NCBI RefSeq assembly: GCF_030160275.1
Contig: NZ_BSOA01000049.1
Location: 62,001-126,000 of the forward strand
From: Dyella flagellata
GTDB taxonomy: Bacteria; Pseudomonadota; Gammaproteobacteria; Xanthomonadales; Rhodanobacteraceae
Reading direction: 5' to 3'
DNA length: 64,000 nt
Shown piece after piece: positions 19,910 through 29,429 of this stretch; the first letter of the stretch is position 1, and the number at the start of each line of letters is the position of its first letter. The notes beneath the pieces were generated by a model that made no database searches, was not told the DNA's origin, and saw only the letters and a list, made by a program, of their open reading frames with translations. The translations under genes were made by a program, and so were the position numbers.

Positions 19910-22900
19910 CTACACCAGATTCATTTTCTTAGGCGCCGCGGCCCGCGCCGTCATGGCTTCCTGCATGGCCGCCGCCGTTTGCGCGCCGATCACCGGCTTG
20001 TGCAAAAAAGCGTCGATGCCGACCTGCCTTCCGTGTGCCATTTCCTCCTCATCACCGCGTGTAGTGATGGCAACGATCGGCACGTGTCCGCCGACGACCT
20101 CGCCATGACGAATCAGCTGCGCCACCTGGAATCCATCGATGCCGGGCAGATCCAATTCGAGCAGCATCACATCGCACGGCTCCAGCGCCAATTCCGCCAG
20201 GGCATTGAGGCCGTGGTTCGCATGACGCACGCGGTGGCCCAGCTGTTGGAGCATGTCGCGAACAGCATGCGCGGCCGTGACATCGCCATCCACCAGCAAT
20301 ACGTTCAACGCGCATGGGCGGCCGGCGCGGCCGATCTCGTCCTGAGCCGTTTCCTGTGCGACTTGCAAGGGCAGACGCACATGGAAAGTACTGCCCTTGC
20401 CGAGCATCGATTCCAACGTCATGTGACCGCCCATCAGGCCGACCAGTTCGTTGCAGATCGCCAGCCCCAGGCCACTGCCGATGCTGCGTTGCGGACCGTC
20501 GTCCTGCTCGAAACGCCGGAACAGGCGCACCCGACTGGTTTCGGAAATGCCGGGGCCGGTATCGCTCACGTCCAGCGACATGGAACCATCCGTCCAGCCG
20601 ACATCGATGCGTATGCCACCGCGCTCGGTGAATTTCACGGCGTTGCTGACCAGGTTGAACAGTACTTGGCGAATGCGCAGCCCATCGCCTACCAACAAGG
20701 CCGGCACCTCTTCGCTGACGTGCAGCTCAAGTACCAGACCCTTGGCCTGCGCCGCGCCCTTTTGCAGGCGCACGGCATCCTGCAGCATCGGCCTCAGTTC
20801 AAACGGCGCCGGATCCAGCACCAGCTTGCCGGCTTCGATGCGCGCCAGGTCCAAAGCATCGTTCAGCAGCTTCAGCAACAGATTGCTCGAGCGTTGCATG
20901 GATTCGGCGTATTCGCGCTGCGAATCGTTCAAGGGCGTGGCCAGCAATAGCTCGGACATGCCCATCATGCCTGTCATCGGCGTACGGATTTCGTGGCTCA
21001 GCGTGGCCAGGAAGCGGCTCTTCGCCGCGCTGGCCTGTTCGGCAATCTGGTGCCGCTGCTCGGCGAACTGGATGCGGCGGCGATGCGCCAGCCGGCGGCG
21101 CCAGGCGAGCAGCACGAGAAAGCCCAAGGCCACGCTGACGATCACGTAAAGCAGCCACGCCCACCAGCGCAGCCAAGGCGGCGCCTGCACGACAATGTGC
21201 AATGGCGCGACCAACTGCACCCACCGGCCCTCCGAGCTGCGCGCCATGACATCCAGCGTGTAGTCGCCGCTGCCCAGACCCGTGAATTCGCGCTCGCCAT
21301 GGTTGTCGCGGTCCACCCAGTCGCTATCGAAACCGTTGAGACGGAACCGGTACTGATTGGCAGAAGGATTGATGTAGGAGAACAACCGGGCCTGGATGTG
21401 CAATTGGCTATCGCGCCAGCTGACACGGATGGGTTGCGGCGTCAGCGCCAGGTTGCGCGTCACGCCTTTGCGCTGCACGGTAATTTGCGTCACCGACAAC
21501 GCCGACGGCATTGGCGGCGGATCCACCTTGTCCGGATCGAACCCGACCACGCCACCGTTGGTGGCGGCATACAGGTAACCGCTGGGCAGCAGCGCATAGC
21601 CGCGATCGAACTCGCCGTTGGCCAGGCCGTTCTGCAGGCCGACCTGATAGAAACTGCTTCGCGCGGGATCGTAGCGCCACAAGCCTTCGATGCTGAATAT
21701 CCAGATCCGACCCAGGCAATCGACATCCAGGTCCACGGCGCGCAACGATGGCCAGCCATGCTCGGCATCCACCGTGCGATCCAGCGCGAGACGTCGGCCA
21801 TCGAAGTGATAGTGCGAAAGGCCATCCTCGGTTGCCACCCAGATGCCGGTACGATCGAAGTCGAAGGCATCGATGGCCTTGCCGGAGGGAATGCCAGGCA
21901 CCATCACGAATCGGTCGCTGCCGCGATCGAACCACATCAGGCCGCCGTCGCTGGCATACCAGAACGTGCCCTTGTAGAGCGTCATCTGACTGCCCCACAT
22001 CACCTTCTCGTTCGGCTTGTCCATCGCCACCGGCGACACCGCCAGCGTGTCCGGATCGATGCGGAAAATGCCGTGGCCGAAAGTACGCGCATACATCTGG
22101 CCGTCAGGACCGGGCTCGACCTCCAGCGGGCGATCCAGCACGCGGTGCTGTGGGTCGACCTGGTCGAGCCGGCCACGCACGTAGTCGTACCGATACAACG
22201 ACCCTTGCGGAATGATCCACAGGCGTTGGCGGAAATCTTCGGTCATGCCGAGCACGCGCTCGCTCAATCCGTCCAGGACATGCTCGACCTTGCCCGTCAC
22301 CGGATCCAGCCGATCGATGCGGCCGTCGCGCTCACCCACCCATACGTGCCGACCATCGCGTCCGCGCGCCATGCTGGTGGCCACCGAATCGCGCAGGCTG
22401 GTGGGGTCGTCGGGAATATGCGTGTAGCGGCTGAAGCGGTTCCATCCCGGCGCGAGATAGGCCACGCCGCCATCGAACGTGGTTACCCACAGCCCACCTT
22501 CGCGATCCACCAAGGTCTGCCACACCCAGGTACCAGGCAGATTGCCATGCAGCAGCGGCTGGTTGACCAGTTGGACGACCGGCGCATCCGGGCTCATCTG
22601 CAGGTACATGCCGCGCTGCGTGCCGACCCATAGATGGCCGGCCGCATCCCGAGTGCTGGTCATCACATTGGTCTGGTGCGGAATGCTCGGCGCACCGAAC
22701 AAGCGCGCCACATCGTCGGGCCCCACCTCCAATAGCCCCTGCCCCGTTGCAATGCGCACTTCGTCGCCATTGCCATCGATACGCCAGGCGTCCAGCGACT
22801 GATTCGGATCGGCGGATTTGATGCGCACGAAGCTGCCATCCAGATCGCGGCGAAAAGTCCCACGATCGCAGCTGACCCACAGGCGCCCCTTGGGGTCGGT

Positions 22901-23521
22901 ATACAGCGCGTAGACGATGCCGAAATCGCTCGGGTACAGGCCGATCAGTGGATTGATCACATGCTCGAAGCCCTGGCCGTCCGGCCGCATGCGATCCAGA
23001 CCTTCGCCGGTACCGACCCAGATCGAACCGTCTGGCGTTTGCGCAATCACCCATACATGATCGTGCGCCAGGCTCTGCGGATTGGCGGGATCATGCCCCC
23101 AATGGGTGAACTTGCCCGTGGCCGGGTCGTAACGGTTCAGGCCTGGTCCCAGACCGCCAGCCCAGAGGATGCCCTGGCGGTCGACGAACAGCGCCGAGAT
23201 CTCGTTTCCATAAAGGGAGTCGGGATCGTTTTCAATGTGGCGGAAGACATGAAAGTGCAATCCGTCGAAACGGGCGATGCCGCCCTTGGTACCGAACCAC
23301 ATGGCGCCATCGTGATCCTGGGCCACGGCATACACGACACTGCTGGGCAGCCCGTCCTGCACGCCGTACCGCCGGAACTGGGGCGTGGGCAACGGGGCGG
23401 CCTCGGACGCATGGGCCACCGCCGTCGGTGCCGGTGCGTTCGCCGCGGATGTCGCCGACACAGTGCCGCCGGGTGCAACAGCACCCAGCAGAAAGGCCAG
23501 CCCCAACATGAAAACCGCCAC
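19910..23521 (-). CDS. Hybrid two-component sensor kinase with periplasmic propeller and receiver domain
   Basis: About 1203 residues. Order: signal peptide, two seven-bladed Reg_prop propellers (repeats such as GSIWVGTGEGLDRM) to about 690, a Y_Y_Y domain (about 700-765), one transmembrane helix (about 775-800), HisKA with His843 (ATLSHEIRTPMTGMMG), HATPase (NLVSNAVKF, DTGPGISE, GSGLGLA), then a receiver (about 1070-1190). Such architecture senses carbohydrates or other extracellular ligands. The receiver is unusual: the phospho-acceptor is Glu1122 (MLLELDLPGIDG) and the acidic pair reads D1078-G1079, while the Thr and Lys switch residues persist. Start is GTG 23521, directly after a stop, or ATG 23509. 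No response regulator or SusC-like gene is adjacent. Confidence 0.9.
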   Translation of the reverse strand: MAVFMLGLAFLLGAVAPGGTVSATSAANAPAPTAVAHASEAAPLPTPQFRRYGVQDGLPSSVVYAVAQDHDGAMWFGTKGGIARFDGLHFHVFRHIENDPDSLYGNEISALFVDRQGILWAGGLGPGLNRYDPATGKFTHWGHDPANPQSLAHDHVWVIAQTPDGSIWVGTGEGLDRMRPDGQGFEHVINPLIGLYPSDFGIVYALYTDPKGRLWVSCDRGTFRRDLDGSFVRIKSADPNQSLDAWRIDGNGDEVRIATGQGLLEVGPDDVARLFGAPSIPHQTNVMTSTRDAAGHLWVGTQRGMYLQMSPDAPVVQLVNQPLLHGNLPGTWVWQTLVDREGGLWVTTFDGGVAYLAPGWNRFSRYTHIPDDPTSLRDSVATSMARGRDGRHVWVGERDGRIDRLDPVTGKVEHVLDGLSERVLGMTEDFRQRLWIIPQGSLYRYDYVRGRLDQVDPQHRVLDRPLEVEPGPDGQMYARTFGHGIFRIDPDTLAVSPVAMDKPNEKVMWGSQMTLYKGTFWYASDGGLMWFDRGSDRFVMVPGIPSGKAIDAFDFDRTGIWVATEDGLSHYHFDGRRLALDRTVDAEHGWPSLRAVDLDVDCLGRIWIFSIEGLWRYDPARSSFYQVGLQNGLANGEFDRGYALLPSGYLYAATNGGVVGFDPDKVDPPPMPSALSVTQITVQRKGVTRNLALTPQPIRVSWRDSQLHIQARLFSYINPSANQYRFRLNGFDSDWVDRDNHGEREFTGLGSGDYTLDVMARSSEGRWVQLVAPLHIVVQAPPWLRWWAWLLYVIVSVALGFLVLLAWRRRLAHRRRIQFAEQRHQIAEQASAAKSRFLATLSHEIRTPMTGMMGMSELLLATPLNDSQREYAESMQRSSNLLLKLLNDALDLARIEAGKLVLDPAPFELRPMLQDAVRLQKGAAQAKGLVLELHVSEEVPALLVGDGLRIRQVLFNLVSNAVKFTERGGIRIDVGWTDGSMSLDVSDTGPGISETSRVRLFRRFEQDDGPQRSIGSGLGLAICNELVGLMGGHMTLESMLGKGSTFHVRLPLQVAQETAQDEIGRAGRPCALNVLLVDGDVTAAHAVRDMLQQLGHRVRHANHGLNALAELALEPCDVMLLELDLPGIDGFQVAQLIRHGEVVGGHVPIVAITTRGDEEEMAHGRQVGIDAFLHKPVIGAQTAAAMQEAMTARAAAPKKMNLV

Positions 23522-23688
23522 TTAATGGGCCCCTCAGGTACGTCAAGCGGAGCCCACCCTGTTAATGCCCCGCAAGAGGCGATCATGCCAAATCCATCCG
23601 GCTCCCGCACGTGCTGTTCATGGCAGCGCAACAATCCGTTTCTGTCCACGCGCTGGCAGAACCACCAGGATTCCGCCAGACTTCCAGG

Positions 23689-24306
23689 ATGAACCTACGC
23701 CGGGCCGCCAATCTGCTGCTGACGTCATGTTTTGGCTGTCTGCTCGTGCCATCCGCGCTCGCGGCTGCGAGCAGTTATCGCTACGACACGGTGCATAGCC
23801 AGATCGTCTTCAGCATCGACCACGATGGTTTCTCACGGCCGTTGGGACGGCTGCACATCACCCAGGGTTCGCTACGTTTCGATCCCGAGGACTGGTCCAA
23901 ATCCAGCACGGAACTGGATATCGACATGCGTGGCCTGGACATGGGGGACGCTGCCTGGAACGATGCTGCATGCAAAGCCTCGCTGCTCGACTGCAAAAAG
24001 TACCCGACCGCGCATTTCGTCAGCACCGCGGTGGAACGCAAGGACGATACCCATGGTGAGCTGCATGGCACGCTCACCATGCACGGCGTCAGTCAGCCGA
24101 TCGATATCCCGTTCCGCGTCAATCGCCTCGGCAAGACGATCTACGGCATGCACACGGTAGCCGGCTTTTCCGCCACGGCCACGCTCGACCGCACGGCGTT
24201 CGGTATCCGTGGCTTCCCCAATGCGGTGGGTCACAACGTGGCGATCTGGCTGGAACTTGAAGGCATTCGCGACAGTTCCGGCAACGACGACAAGGAGCAT
24301 CCATGA
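23689..24306 (+). CDS. YceI family periplasmic protein, copy 1
   Basis: About 205 residues with a signal peptide (LRRAANLLLTSCFGCLLVPSALAA) and a YceI lipocalin-like barrel: YRYDTVHSQIVFSIDHDGFS at the start and GTLTMHGVSQPIDIPFRV in the middle. YceI proteins bind isoprenoid lipids such as polyprenols or quinones in the periplasm. First of three overlapping genes (yceI, cytochrome b561, yceI). It diverges from the large hybrid kinase 167 bp away. Start chosen where the signal peptide begins. Confidence 0.88.
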   Translation: MNLRRAANLLLTSCFGCLLVPSALAAASSYRYDTVHSQIVFSIDHDGFSRPLGRLHITQGSLRFDPEDWSKSSTELDIDMRGLDMGDAAWNDAACKASLLDCKKYPTAHFVSTAVERKDDTHGELHGTLTMHGVSQPIDIPFRVNRLGKTIYGMHTVAGFSATATLDRTAFGIRGFPNAVGHNVAIWLELEGIRDSSGNDDKEHP

Positions 24307-24878
24307 GTTTGCGCACCGACGGCCGCCGCTGGGGATCGGTCGCGAAGTTCTTTCACTGGATCGTGGCCTTGGGGATCCTAGGCAATGGCATATGGGGCCT
24401 GCTGATGACCGGCATGTCGCCCTCGATGAGCAAGATCAATATTTACGCCCTGCACAAGTCGATCGGCTTGACGATTCTGGCGTTGTTCGCGCTGCGCCTG
24501 GCCTGGCGCCTGTTTGACGGTGCGCCGCCGGACGAACCCATGCCACGCTGGCAGCGTATCGTCGCGCACGCCACGCATGCACTGCTGTATGGATTCATTC
24601 TTGCGATGCCGCTGAGCGGCTGGCTGTTCAATTCATTGCATGGCTATCCGTTGCAGTGGTTCAAATGGTTCAACCTGCCTGCGCTGGCAGCAAGGAACGA
24701 CGATCTGTCGCACGTCGCCGGCGAAGTCCATGAATGGCTGTTCTATGTGTTGCTGCTCGTGCTGGTTGGGCATGTCGGCGGCGCCCTCAAGCATCATTTC
24801 TTCGACCAGGACAACGTATTGCGGCGCATGCTGCCGTTCGCACGCCTGGGCAAGGCAACCTCAGGAGAGTCTCCATGA
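24303..24878 (+). CDS. Cytochrome b561
   Basis: 191 residues with four transmembrane helices and the histidines expected to hold two haems: VAKFFHWIVALG, YALHKSIGL, VAHATHALLYG and GEVHEWLFYVLLLVLVGHV. Diheme inner-membrane cytochromes b561 pass electrons between the quinone pool and periplasmic acceptors, and some oxidise superoxide. Its ATG overlaps the upstream yceI stop and its stop overlaps the next yceI start (both ATGA), so the three proteins are made together. Confidence 0.92.
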   Translation: MSLRTDGRRWGSVAKFFHWIVALGILGNGIWGLLMTGMSPSMSKINIYALHKSIGLTILALFALRLAWRLFDGAPPDEPMPRWQRIVAHATHALLYGFILAMPLSGWLFNSLHGYPLQWFKWFNLPALAARNDDLSHVAGEVHEWLFYVLLLVLVGHVGGALKHHFFDQDNVLRRMLPFARLGKATSGESP

Positions 24879-25429
24879 AAATCCGCACCTACTCCCTTGC
24901 ACTGCTGCTTGCATTGGCCGCGCCGTGCATCGCCAGCGGGGCCGATTACAAAGTGCAATCGGGCAGCACGCTGGGCTTCACCAGCAACTTCCAGGGCAGC
25001 AGCTTCGATGGCCGCTTCAACCAATGGACGGCCGCGATCAGCTATGACTCGGTCAAGCTCGCTTCATCCAAGTTCGACGTGACGGTCGATCTGGCCAGCG
25101 CCAAGACCGGTGACAACGACCGCGACAGCGCCCTGCCCGGACCGGATTTCTTCAACACCGCCAAGTACCCCCAGGCGCACTTCGTCACCACCGCCTTCCA
25201 TCAACAAGGCAGTCAGGTGGTTGCCGACGGCATGCTTACGCTACGCGGAGTCACCAAGCCGGTCAGCTTGAACGTGGTATTCAAACCGCAAGGCAACGGC
25301 GCCACGCTGGATGTTACCGGCACGCTGAAGCGACTGGATTTCGGCGTAGGCGGCGGGCAGTACGCGGATACGTCGGTGATTGGGCCGGACGTGAAGGTCA
25401 CAGCGCATCTGGTGCTCGGCGCAAAGTAG
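24875..25429 (+). CDS. YceI family periplasmic protein, copy 2
   Basis: About 184 residues with a signal peptide (KIRTYSLALLLALAAPCIASG) and a YceI barrel: DYKVQSGSTLGFTSNFQGSS and GMLTLRGVTKPVSLNVVF. It differs enough from the first yceI in this operon to bind a different ligand. AGGAG precedes the start at a normal distance. The TAG stop is the GTAG head of a REP element, and the convergent glutaredoxin-like gene ends in the other head. Confidence 0.9.
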   Translation: MKIRTYSLALLLALAAPCIASGADYKVQSGSTLGFTSNFQGSSFDGRFNQWTAAISYDSVKLASSKFDVTVDLASAKTGDNDRDSALPGPDFFNTAKYPQAHFVTTAFHQQGSQVVADGMLTLRGVTKPVSLNVVFKPQGNGATLDVTGTLKRLDFGVGGGQYADTSVIGPDVKVTAHLVLGAK

Positions 25430-25498
25430 GCCGGGATGAGAATCCCGGCATTGCCATGTCCGCCGCTTCGCAGCGCTGGGATTCTCATCCCAGCCTAC
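25426..25498. repeat. REP/REPIN-like palindromic repeat, copy 3
   Basis: A 73-bp inverted repeat made of two palindromic units: GTAGGCCGGGATGAGAATCC on the left and GCTGGGATTCTCATCCCAGC then CTAC on the right. It fills the gap between convergent yceI and the glutaredoxin-like gene and gives both their TAG stops (25427-25429 and 25495-25497). Confidence 0.8.
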
Positions 25499-25734
25499 GC
25501 CCCAGCGGCAGTCAGCCAATGCGTTACCGTCGCCGCGTCGAACGGCCAATCCAGCTCACGCCCGTTGCGTACATCGCATAAAACCGGAACGCGGGTGCCG
25601 TAGCGCCCCTCCAGCTCTTTGCTGTCATCCACCCACACACTGTCGAAATCCGGCACGCGCGCCTCGGCCAGCACCGCCAGCGCGCGGTCGCACAGGTGAC
25701 AGTAATCGCGTTGATAAAGCACGAAATCGGCCAT
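25495..25734 (-). CDS. Glutaredoxin-like protein (DUF836 type)
   Basis: 79 residues with a thioredoxin-fold start FVLYQRDYCHLCDRAL; Cys12-His-Leu-Cys15 is the redox pair. The cis-proline motif is TRVPVLCD. Small glutaredoxin-like proteins of this type are common in this group and poorly characterised. It is convergent with the yceI operon, ends in a REP head, and starts 75 bp from the divergent sdaA gene. Confidence 0.85.
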   Translation of the reverse strand: MADFVLYQRDYCHLCDRALAVLAEARVPDFDSVWVDDSKELEGRYGTRVPVLCDVRNGRELDWPFDAATVTHWLTAAGA

Positions 25735-25809
25735 ACGTGCGAGTGCAGAATGCTCCGGCGGTGACGCCCGCGTAGAATAGCCGGTTCATCCCCGTCACCG
25801 CAGCGACCC

Positions 25810-27192
25810 ATGGCTGTCAGCGCTTTCGATATCTTCAAGATCGGCATTGGCCCATCTTCCTCCCATACCGTGGGCCCCATGCGAGCGGCCGCCCGCTTTT
25901 CGGAACGCTGGCTGGAAGAAAAGGGCGTGCTGGATCGCGTAGCGCGCGTGCGCGCGGAGCTGTACGGATCACTGGCGATGACCGGCCGGGGACACGGGAC
26001 CGACAAGGCCGTCATTCTCGGCTTCGAGGGCGAACATCCCGATACGGTCGATCCTGACCTGATTCCCGAGATCCTCAAGCGCGTGCGCACCACCCACCGC
26101 CTGCAGGTGCTGGGCAAGCACGAGGTCGAGTTCGACGAAAAGCGCGACCTGGTGTTCAACAAGCGCCAGAAATTGCCGTTTCACACCAACGGCATGCGCT
26201 TTACCGCCTACGATGCCGAAGGCCACGAGTTGGCCACGCGCGATTACTACTCCGTAGGCGGGGGCTTCGTGGTCAACCACGATGAGGCGGCGGAAGACCG
26301 TATCGTCGCCGACACCACCGAACAGCCCTATCCTTTCCACACCGGTGAGCAACTGCTGGCCTTGTGCGAGCAGCACGGCCTGAGCATCGCCCAGCTGATG
26401 ATGGAAAACGAGAAGGTCTGGCGCACCGAAGCGGAAGTGCGCGCAGGCCTGCTGACCATCTGGAAGGCCATGCAAGGCTGCGTCGAGCGCGGCCTGCGCT
26501 CGCCCGGCACGCTCCCCGGCGGCCTCAAGGTGGCGCGCCGCGCGCCAGCCATGGCGGCCGAACTGCGCAACCAGCCCGAAGCCTCGCTCAAGGACCCGCT
26601 CACCATCCTCGACTGGGTGAACCTCTATGCGCTTGCTGTGAACGAGGAAAACGCCGCCGGCGGACGCGTTGTTACGGCCCCCACCAACGGCGCCGCAGGC
26701 ATCGTGCCGGCCGTGCTGCATTACTACCATCGCTTCTGCCCCAAGTCCGACGAACACGGCGTAGTCGACTTCCTGCTCACCGCGGCGGCAGTCGGCATCC
26801 TCTACAAGGAGAACGCGTCGATTTCAGGTGCGGAAGTCGGCTGCCAGGGCGAAGTGGGCGTGGCTTGCTCGATGGCCGCCGGTGGCCTTACCGCGGCGCT
26901 GGGCGGCAGCATCCACCAGATCGAAAATGCTGCCGAGATCGGCATGGAACACAACCTCGGCCTCACCTGCGACCCGATCGGCGGCCTGGTGCAGATTCCC
27001 TGCATCGAGCGCAATGCCATGGGCGCAGTCAAGGCCATCAACGCCAGCCGCATGGCGCTGAAAAGCGACGGCAAGCACCGCGTATCGCTCGACAAGGTGA
27101 TCAAGACCATGCGCGACACTGGGCTTGATATGAAGGACAAGTACAAGGAAACGTCGCGGGGCGGGTTGGCGGTCAACGTAATCGAGTGCTGA
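25810..27192 (+). CDS. sdaA: L-serine ammonia-lyase SdaA
   Basis: 460 residues, the single-chain iron-sulfur serine dehydratase. The beta domain starts [20 protein letters not shown]. The alpha domain has the cysteines that bind the [4Fe-4S] cluster: [12 protein letters not shown] and [18 protein letters not shown]. It deaminates serine to pyruvate and ammonia. A TAGAAT (25773-25778) 31 bases before the ATG may be its -10 box, though the -35 is poor. A strong hairpin follows the stop. Confidence 0.97.
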   Translation: MAVSAFDIFKIGIGPSSSHTVGPMRAAARFSERWLEEKGVLDRVARVRAELYGSLAMTGRGHGTDKAVILGFEGEHPDTVDPDLIPEILKRVRTTHRLQVLGKHEVEFDEKRDLVFNKRQKLPFHTNGMRFTAYDAEGHELATRDYYSVGGGFVVNHDEAAEDRIVADTTEQPYPFHTGEQLLALCEQHGLSIAQLMMENEKVWRTEAEVRAGLLTIWKAMQGCVERGLRSPGTLPGGLKVARRAPAMAAELRNQPEASLKDPLTILDWVNLYALAVNEENAAGGRVVTAPTNGAAGIVPAVLHYYHRFCPKSDEHGVVDFLLTAAAVGILYKENASISGAEVGCQGEVGVACSMAAGGLTAALGGSIHQIENAAEIGMEHNLGLTCDPIGGLVQIPCIERNAMGAVKAINASRMALKSDGKHRVSLDKVIKTMRDTGLDMKDKYKETSRGGLAVNVIEC

Positions 27193-27197
27193 GGCGG

Positions 27198-27228
27198 GTT
27201 GGGGGGTGCCCCCAACTGCCCCCTTTTA
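27198..27228 (+). terminator. Rho-independent terminator of sdaA
   Basis: Stem GTTGGGGG (27198-27205) and CCCCCAAC (27209-27216) with a 3-base loop, followed by TGCCCCCTTTTATC. It begins six bases after the sdaA stop. Confidence 0.65.
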
Positions 27229-27290
27229 TCGTCGCATTGTTGTTGCATGTCGCAACCGTGCAGGATTCGTGCGAGAGCCAAACCGGGGCC

Positions 27291-27308
27291 GTTGGGGTAC
27301 ACCCCAAC
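27291..27308. repeat. Perfect 18-bp palindrome beside a histidine kinase stop
   Basis: GTTGGGGTAC followed by ACCCCAAC, ending two bases before the stop codon of the minus-strand histidine kinase. Without a U-tract it is a weak terminator candidate. It shares the GTTGGGG arm with the sdaA terminator 90 bp away. Confidence 0.5.
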
Positions 27309-27309
27309 C

Positions 27310-28596
27310 TCAGCGCTCGAACACGATGCTGGCAATCGCCCCATTGGCATCCGTACGCGGCCTGATCGAAACATCCCAACCGTACAGTTCGCACAACCGT
27401 CGCACGATCGCCAGCCCCAAGCCGGCGCCACTGCCACCGGCACCTTCGCCACGCACGCCACGCTGAAACAGCCGTTCGGCATCCTCGGGCTTGATGCCGG
27501 GGCCGGTATCGATTACCTCGATGCGCCCTTTTTCCACCTGCACCGTCACCCGGCCTTCCAGCGTGTACTTGATCGCGTTGCCGATCAGGTTGGTAAGCGC
27601 CACGGACAAGACGGACGCCGGCGCATTGACGGTGACCGGATCGCTCTGGGTCAGCTCCACTTCGATCGGCTTGTCGCGAATCTGGGGGCGCTGGCTTTCA
27701 ATCACGTCGGCAGCGACCTTGGCCACATCGGTGATTTCGCCACGCGTCGGTCCGCGGCGCTCGGCGCGAGACAGCAGCAAGAGCGCCTCGATCAGTTCCG
27801 TGGCCTGGCGCGATGCGCGCTCGATGCGCTTAAGGCGTTCGCGCAGTTTGTCGGTGAGATCCGGCGAACCTTGCAACAGCTCGGTAGTGCTGGAAATCAC
27901 CGCCAATGGCGTGCGCAATTCGTGGCTGACGTCAGAATTGAATTCGCGGTCACGCTCGACCATCGCCGTGAGGCGCGTGGAGTATTCGTCCAGGGCCAGG
28001 GCGAGTTCACCCACTTCATCGTCGGCAAAATAAGGCGCCAGCGGCTCGGCGCGCCCCGTCTTGCGGAAATCACGCAAACGCCGCGCCAGCTCGGTGACGG
28101 GCTTCAGCACCTTGCGCGACAGCCACATGCCGATCGCCAGCGACAGCAAGCTGAACAGGATGACCGATGCGACCAGCGATGCGACGAGTTGACGCTTGCC
28201 CAGATCCTCGCGGCTGATGTCGTAACTGATGAAGCCGATCAGGCTGTACTTGCGCGAAACGGCCAGCTTGTAATGCCGGGGACGGCCGTCCTTGTCCACG
28301 TCGTGCATGTCGTACACGCCGGACGCGAGGTTTTGCCAGCCCAGCGGCGCCCGGTAGATGGTGCGGTCGCTAAACATCCAGGCATCGATCAGCCGCGAGC
28401 CGACCGGCTTGCTGGGGTCCGCGTGAGTAGACTCCACCGCCTGGTTGACGTCGCTTTGCAGGCTGGCATTGACGAGCTGATTCTCGACCTTGGCACGCAC
28501 GTACAACGACGCCATGGCAAACAGCGCGCTAAGTCCGAAACCGAACAGCGCGAAGGAAATCAGCAGGCGGAACCGCAGCTTACGCCTGGACTGCAT
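27310..28596 (-). CDS. Sensor histidine kinase of an OmpR-type pair
   Basis: 428 residues. Two transmembrane helices (about 9-33 and 136-158) flank a periplasmic sensor region of about 100 residues with no recognised fold; then HAMP, HisKA with His225 (SDVSHELRTPLAVISS) and HATPase (NLIGNAIKYT, DTGPGIKP, GAGLGLAIVRRL). Its start overlaps the response regulator end by 17 bp, so the two are translated together. The stimulus is unknown; the family includes PhoQ/ColS-like envelope sensors. Confidence 0.92.
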   Translation of the reverse strand: MQSRRKLRFRLLISFALFGFGLSALFAMASLYVRAKVENQLVNASLQSDVNQAVESTHADPSKPVGSRLIDAWMFSDRTIYRAPLGWQNLASGVYDMHDVDKDGRPRHYKLAVSRKYSLIGFISYDISREDLGKRQLVASLVASVILFSLLSLAIGMWLSRKVLKPVTELARRLRDFRKTGRAEPLAPYFADDEVGELALALDEYSTRLTAMVERDREFNSDVSHELRTPLAVISSTTELLQGSPDLTDKLRERLKRIERASRQATELIEALLLLSRAERRGPTRGEITDVAKVAADVIESQRPQIRDKPIEVELTQSDPVTVNAPASVLSVALTNLIGNAIKYTLEGRVTVQVEKGRIEVIDTGPGIKPEDAERLFQRGVRGEGAGGSGAGLGLAIVRRLCELYGWDVSIRPRTDANGAIASIVFER

Positions 28597-29266
28597 CCGG
28601 ATCGACCATGCGGTAACCGATGCCGTGCCTGGTATGGATCAGGGCTTTTTCGAACGGCTTGTCGATCGCCGCGCGCAGGCCGTGGATATGCACCCGCAGG
28701 CTGTCGCTATCGGGCAGCTCCTCGCCCCATACCTTCTGCTCCAGATCCTGGCGGGTGACCACCGAGGGGCTGGCTTCCATCAGCGCCTGCAGCAGCTTCA
28801 GCCCAATCGGATTGAGCTGGATGGACTTGCCGTCGCGGGTCACCGTGAGCGTATCCAGGTTGTAGGTCAGGTCGGCCACCTTCAGTACCCTGCTTTGCGG
28901 GCCCTTGCCGCGGCGCGCCAGCACTTCCAGGCGTGCGGCCAGCTCCTGCAGGGCGAAGGGCTTGGTCATGTAGTCGTCGGCGCCCGATTCGAAGCCGGTG
29001 AGCTTTTGTTCGAGCGCGTCACGGGCGGTCAGCATCAGCACCGGGGTCTGCTTGTGGGCTTCGTGGCGCAGCTTGCGGGCCACGTCCAGCCCATCCATGC
29101 CTGGCAGGGTCAGGTCGAGCACGATAACGTCAAAGTCGTGCACCACCGCCAGATGCAGGCCGGTAACGCCATCTCCGGCGAAATCGACGACGTGGCCGCG
29201 ATCTTCCAAGTAATCGCCAATGTTGGTCGCGATATCGCTGTTATCTTCAATCACTAGAACGCGCAT
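28580..29266 (-). CDS. OmpR-family response regulator
   Basis: About 228 residues. Receiver with Asp8 in the acidic pocket, phospho-acceptor Asp51 (VIVLDLTLPGMDG), switch Thr (LMLTARD) and Lys (DYMTKPF), followed by a winged-helix DNA-binding domain (VTRQDLEQKVWG, DSLRVHIHGLRAAID, IHTRHGIGYRM). It is cognate to the kinase that overlaps its 3' end. The start at 29266 is where the receiver begins. A terminator-like hairpin and possible small RNA lie 115 bp upstream on the same strand. Confidence 0.94.
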   Translation of the reverse strand: MRVLVIEDNSDIATNIGDYLEDRGHVVDFAGDGVTGLHLAVVHDFDVIVLDLTLPGMDGLDVARKLRHEAHKQTPVLMLTARDALEQKLTGFESGADDYMTKPFALQELAARLEVLARRGKGPQSRVLKVADLTYNLDTLTVTRDGKSIQLNPIGLKLLQALMEASPSVVTRQDLEQKVWGEELPDSDSLRVHIHGLRAAIDKPFEKALIHTRHGIGYRMVDPDAVQA

Positions 29267-29380
29267 GCGTCTCTCCGCTACGCAACCGGCGCGCAGGCCG
29301 GGGATGGGGCCAAGCTTAACGAGTGAATGGCGCAATTGTTAAGCGCCAGGCTGAACGTTGGCCTGCGAGGGGGGGCCGGA

Positions 29381-29429
29381 GCAAAGAAAAAGCCCGGATA
29401 CGGCGACTGTGCGTCGCTGCATCCGGGCT
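29381..29429 (-). terminator. Rho-independent terminator
   Basis: On the minus strand the hairpin AGCCCGGAT...ATCCGGGCT with an extended stem and five-base loop is followed directly by TTTTTCTTTG. It ends either the rimK operon or a small RNA that begins near 29500. Confidence 0.75.
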
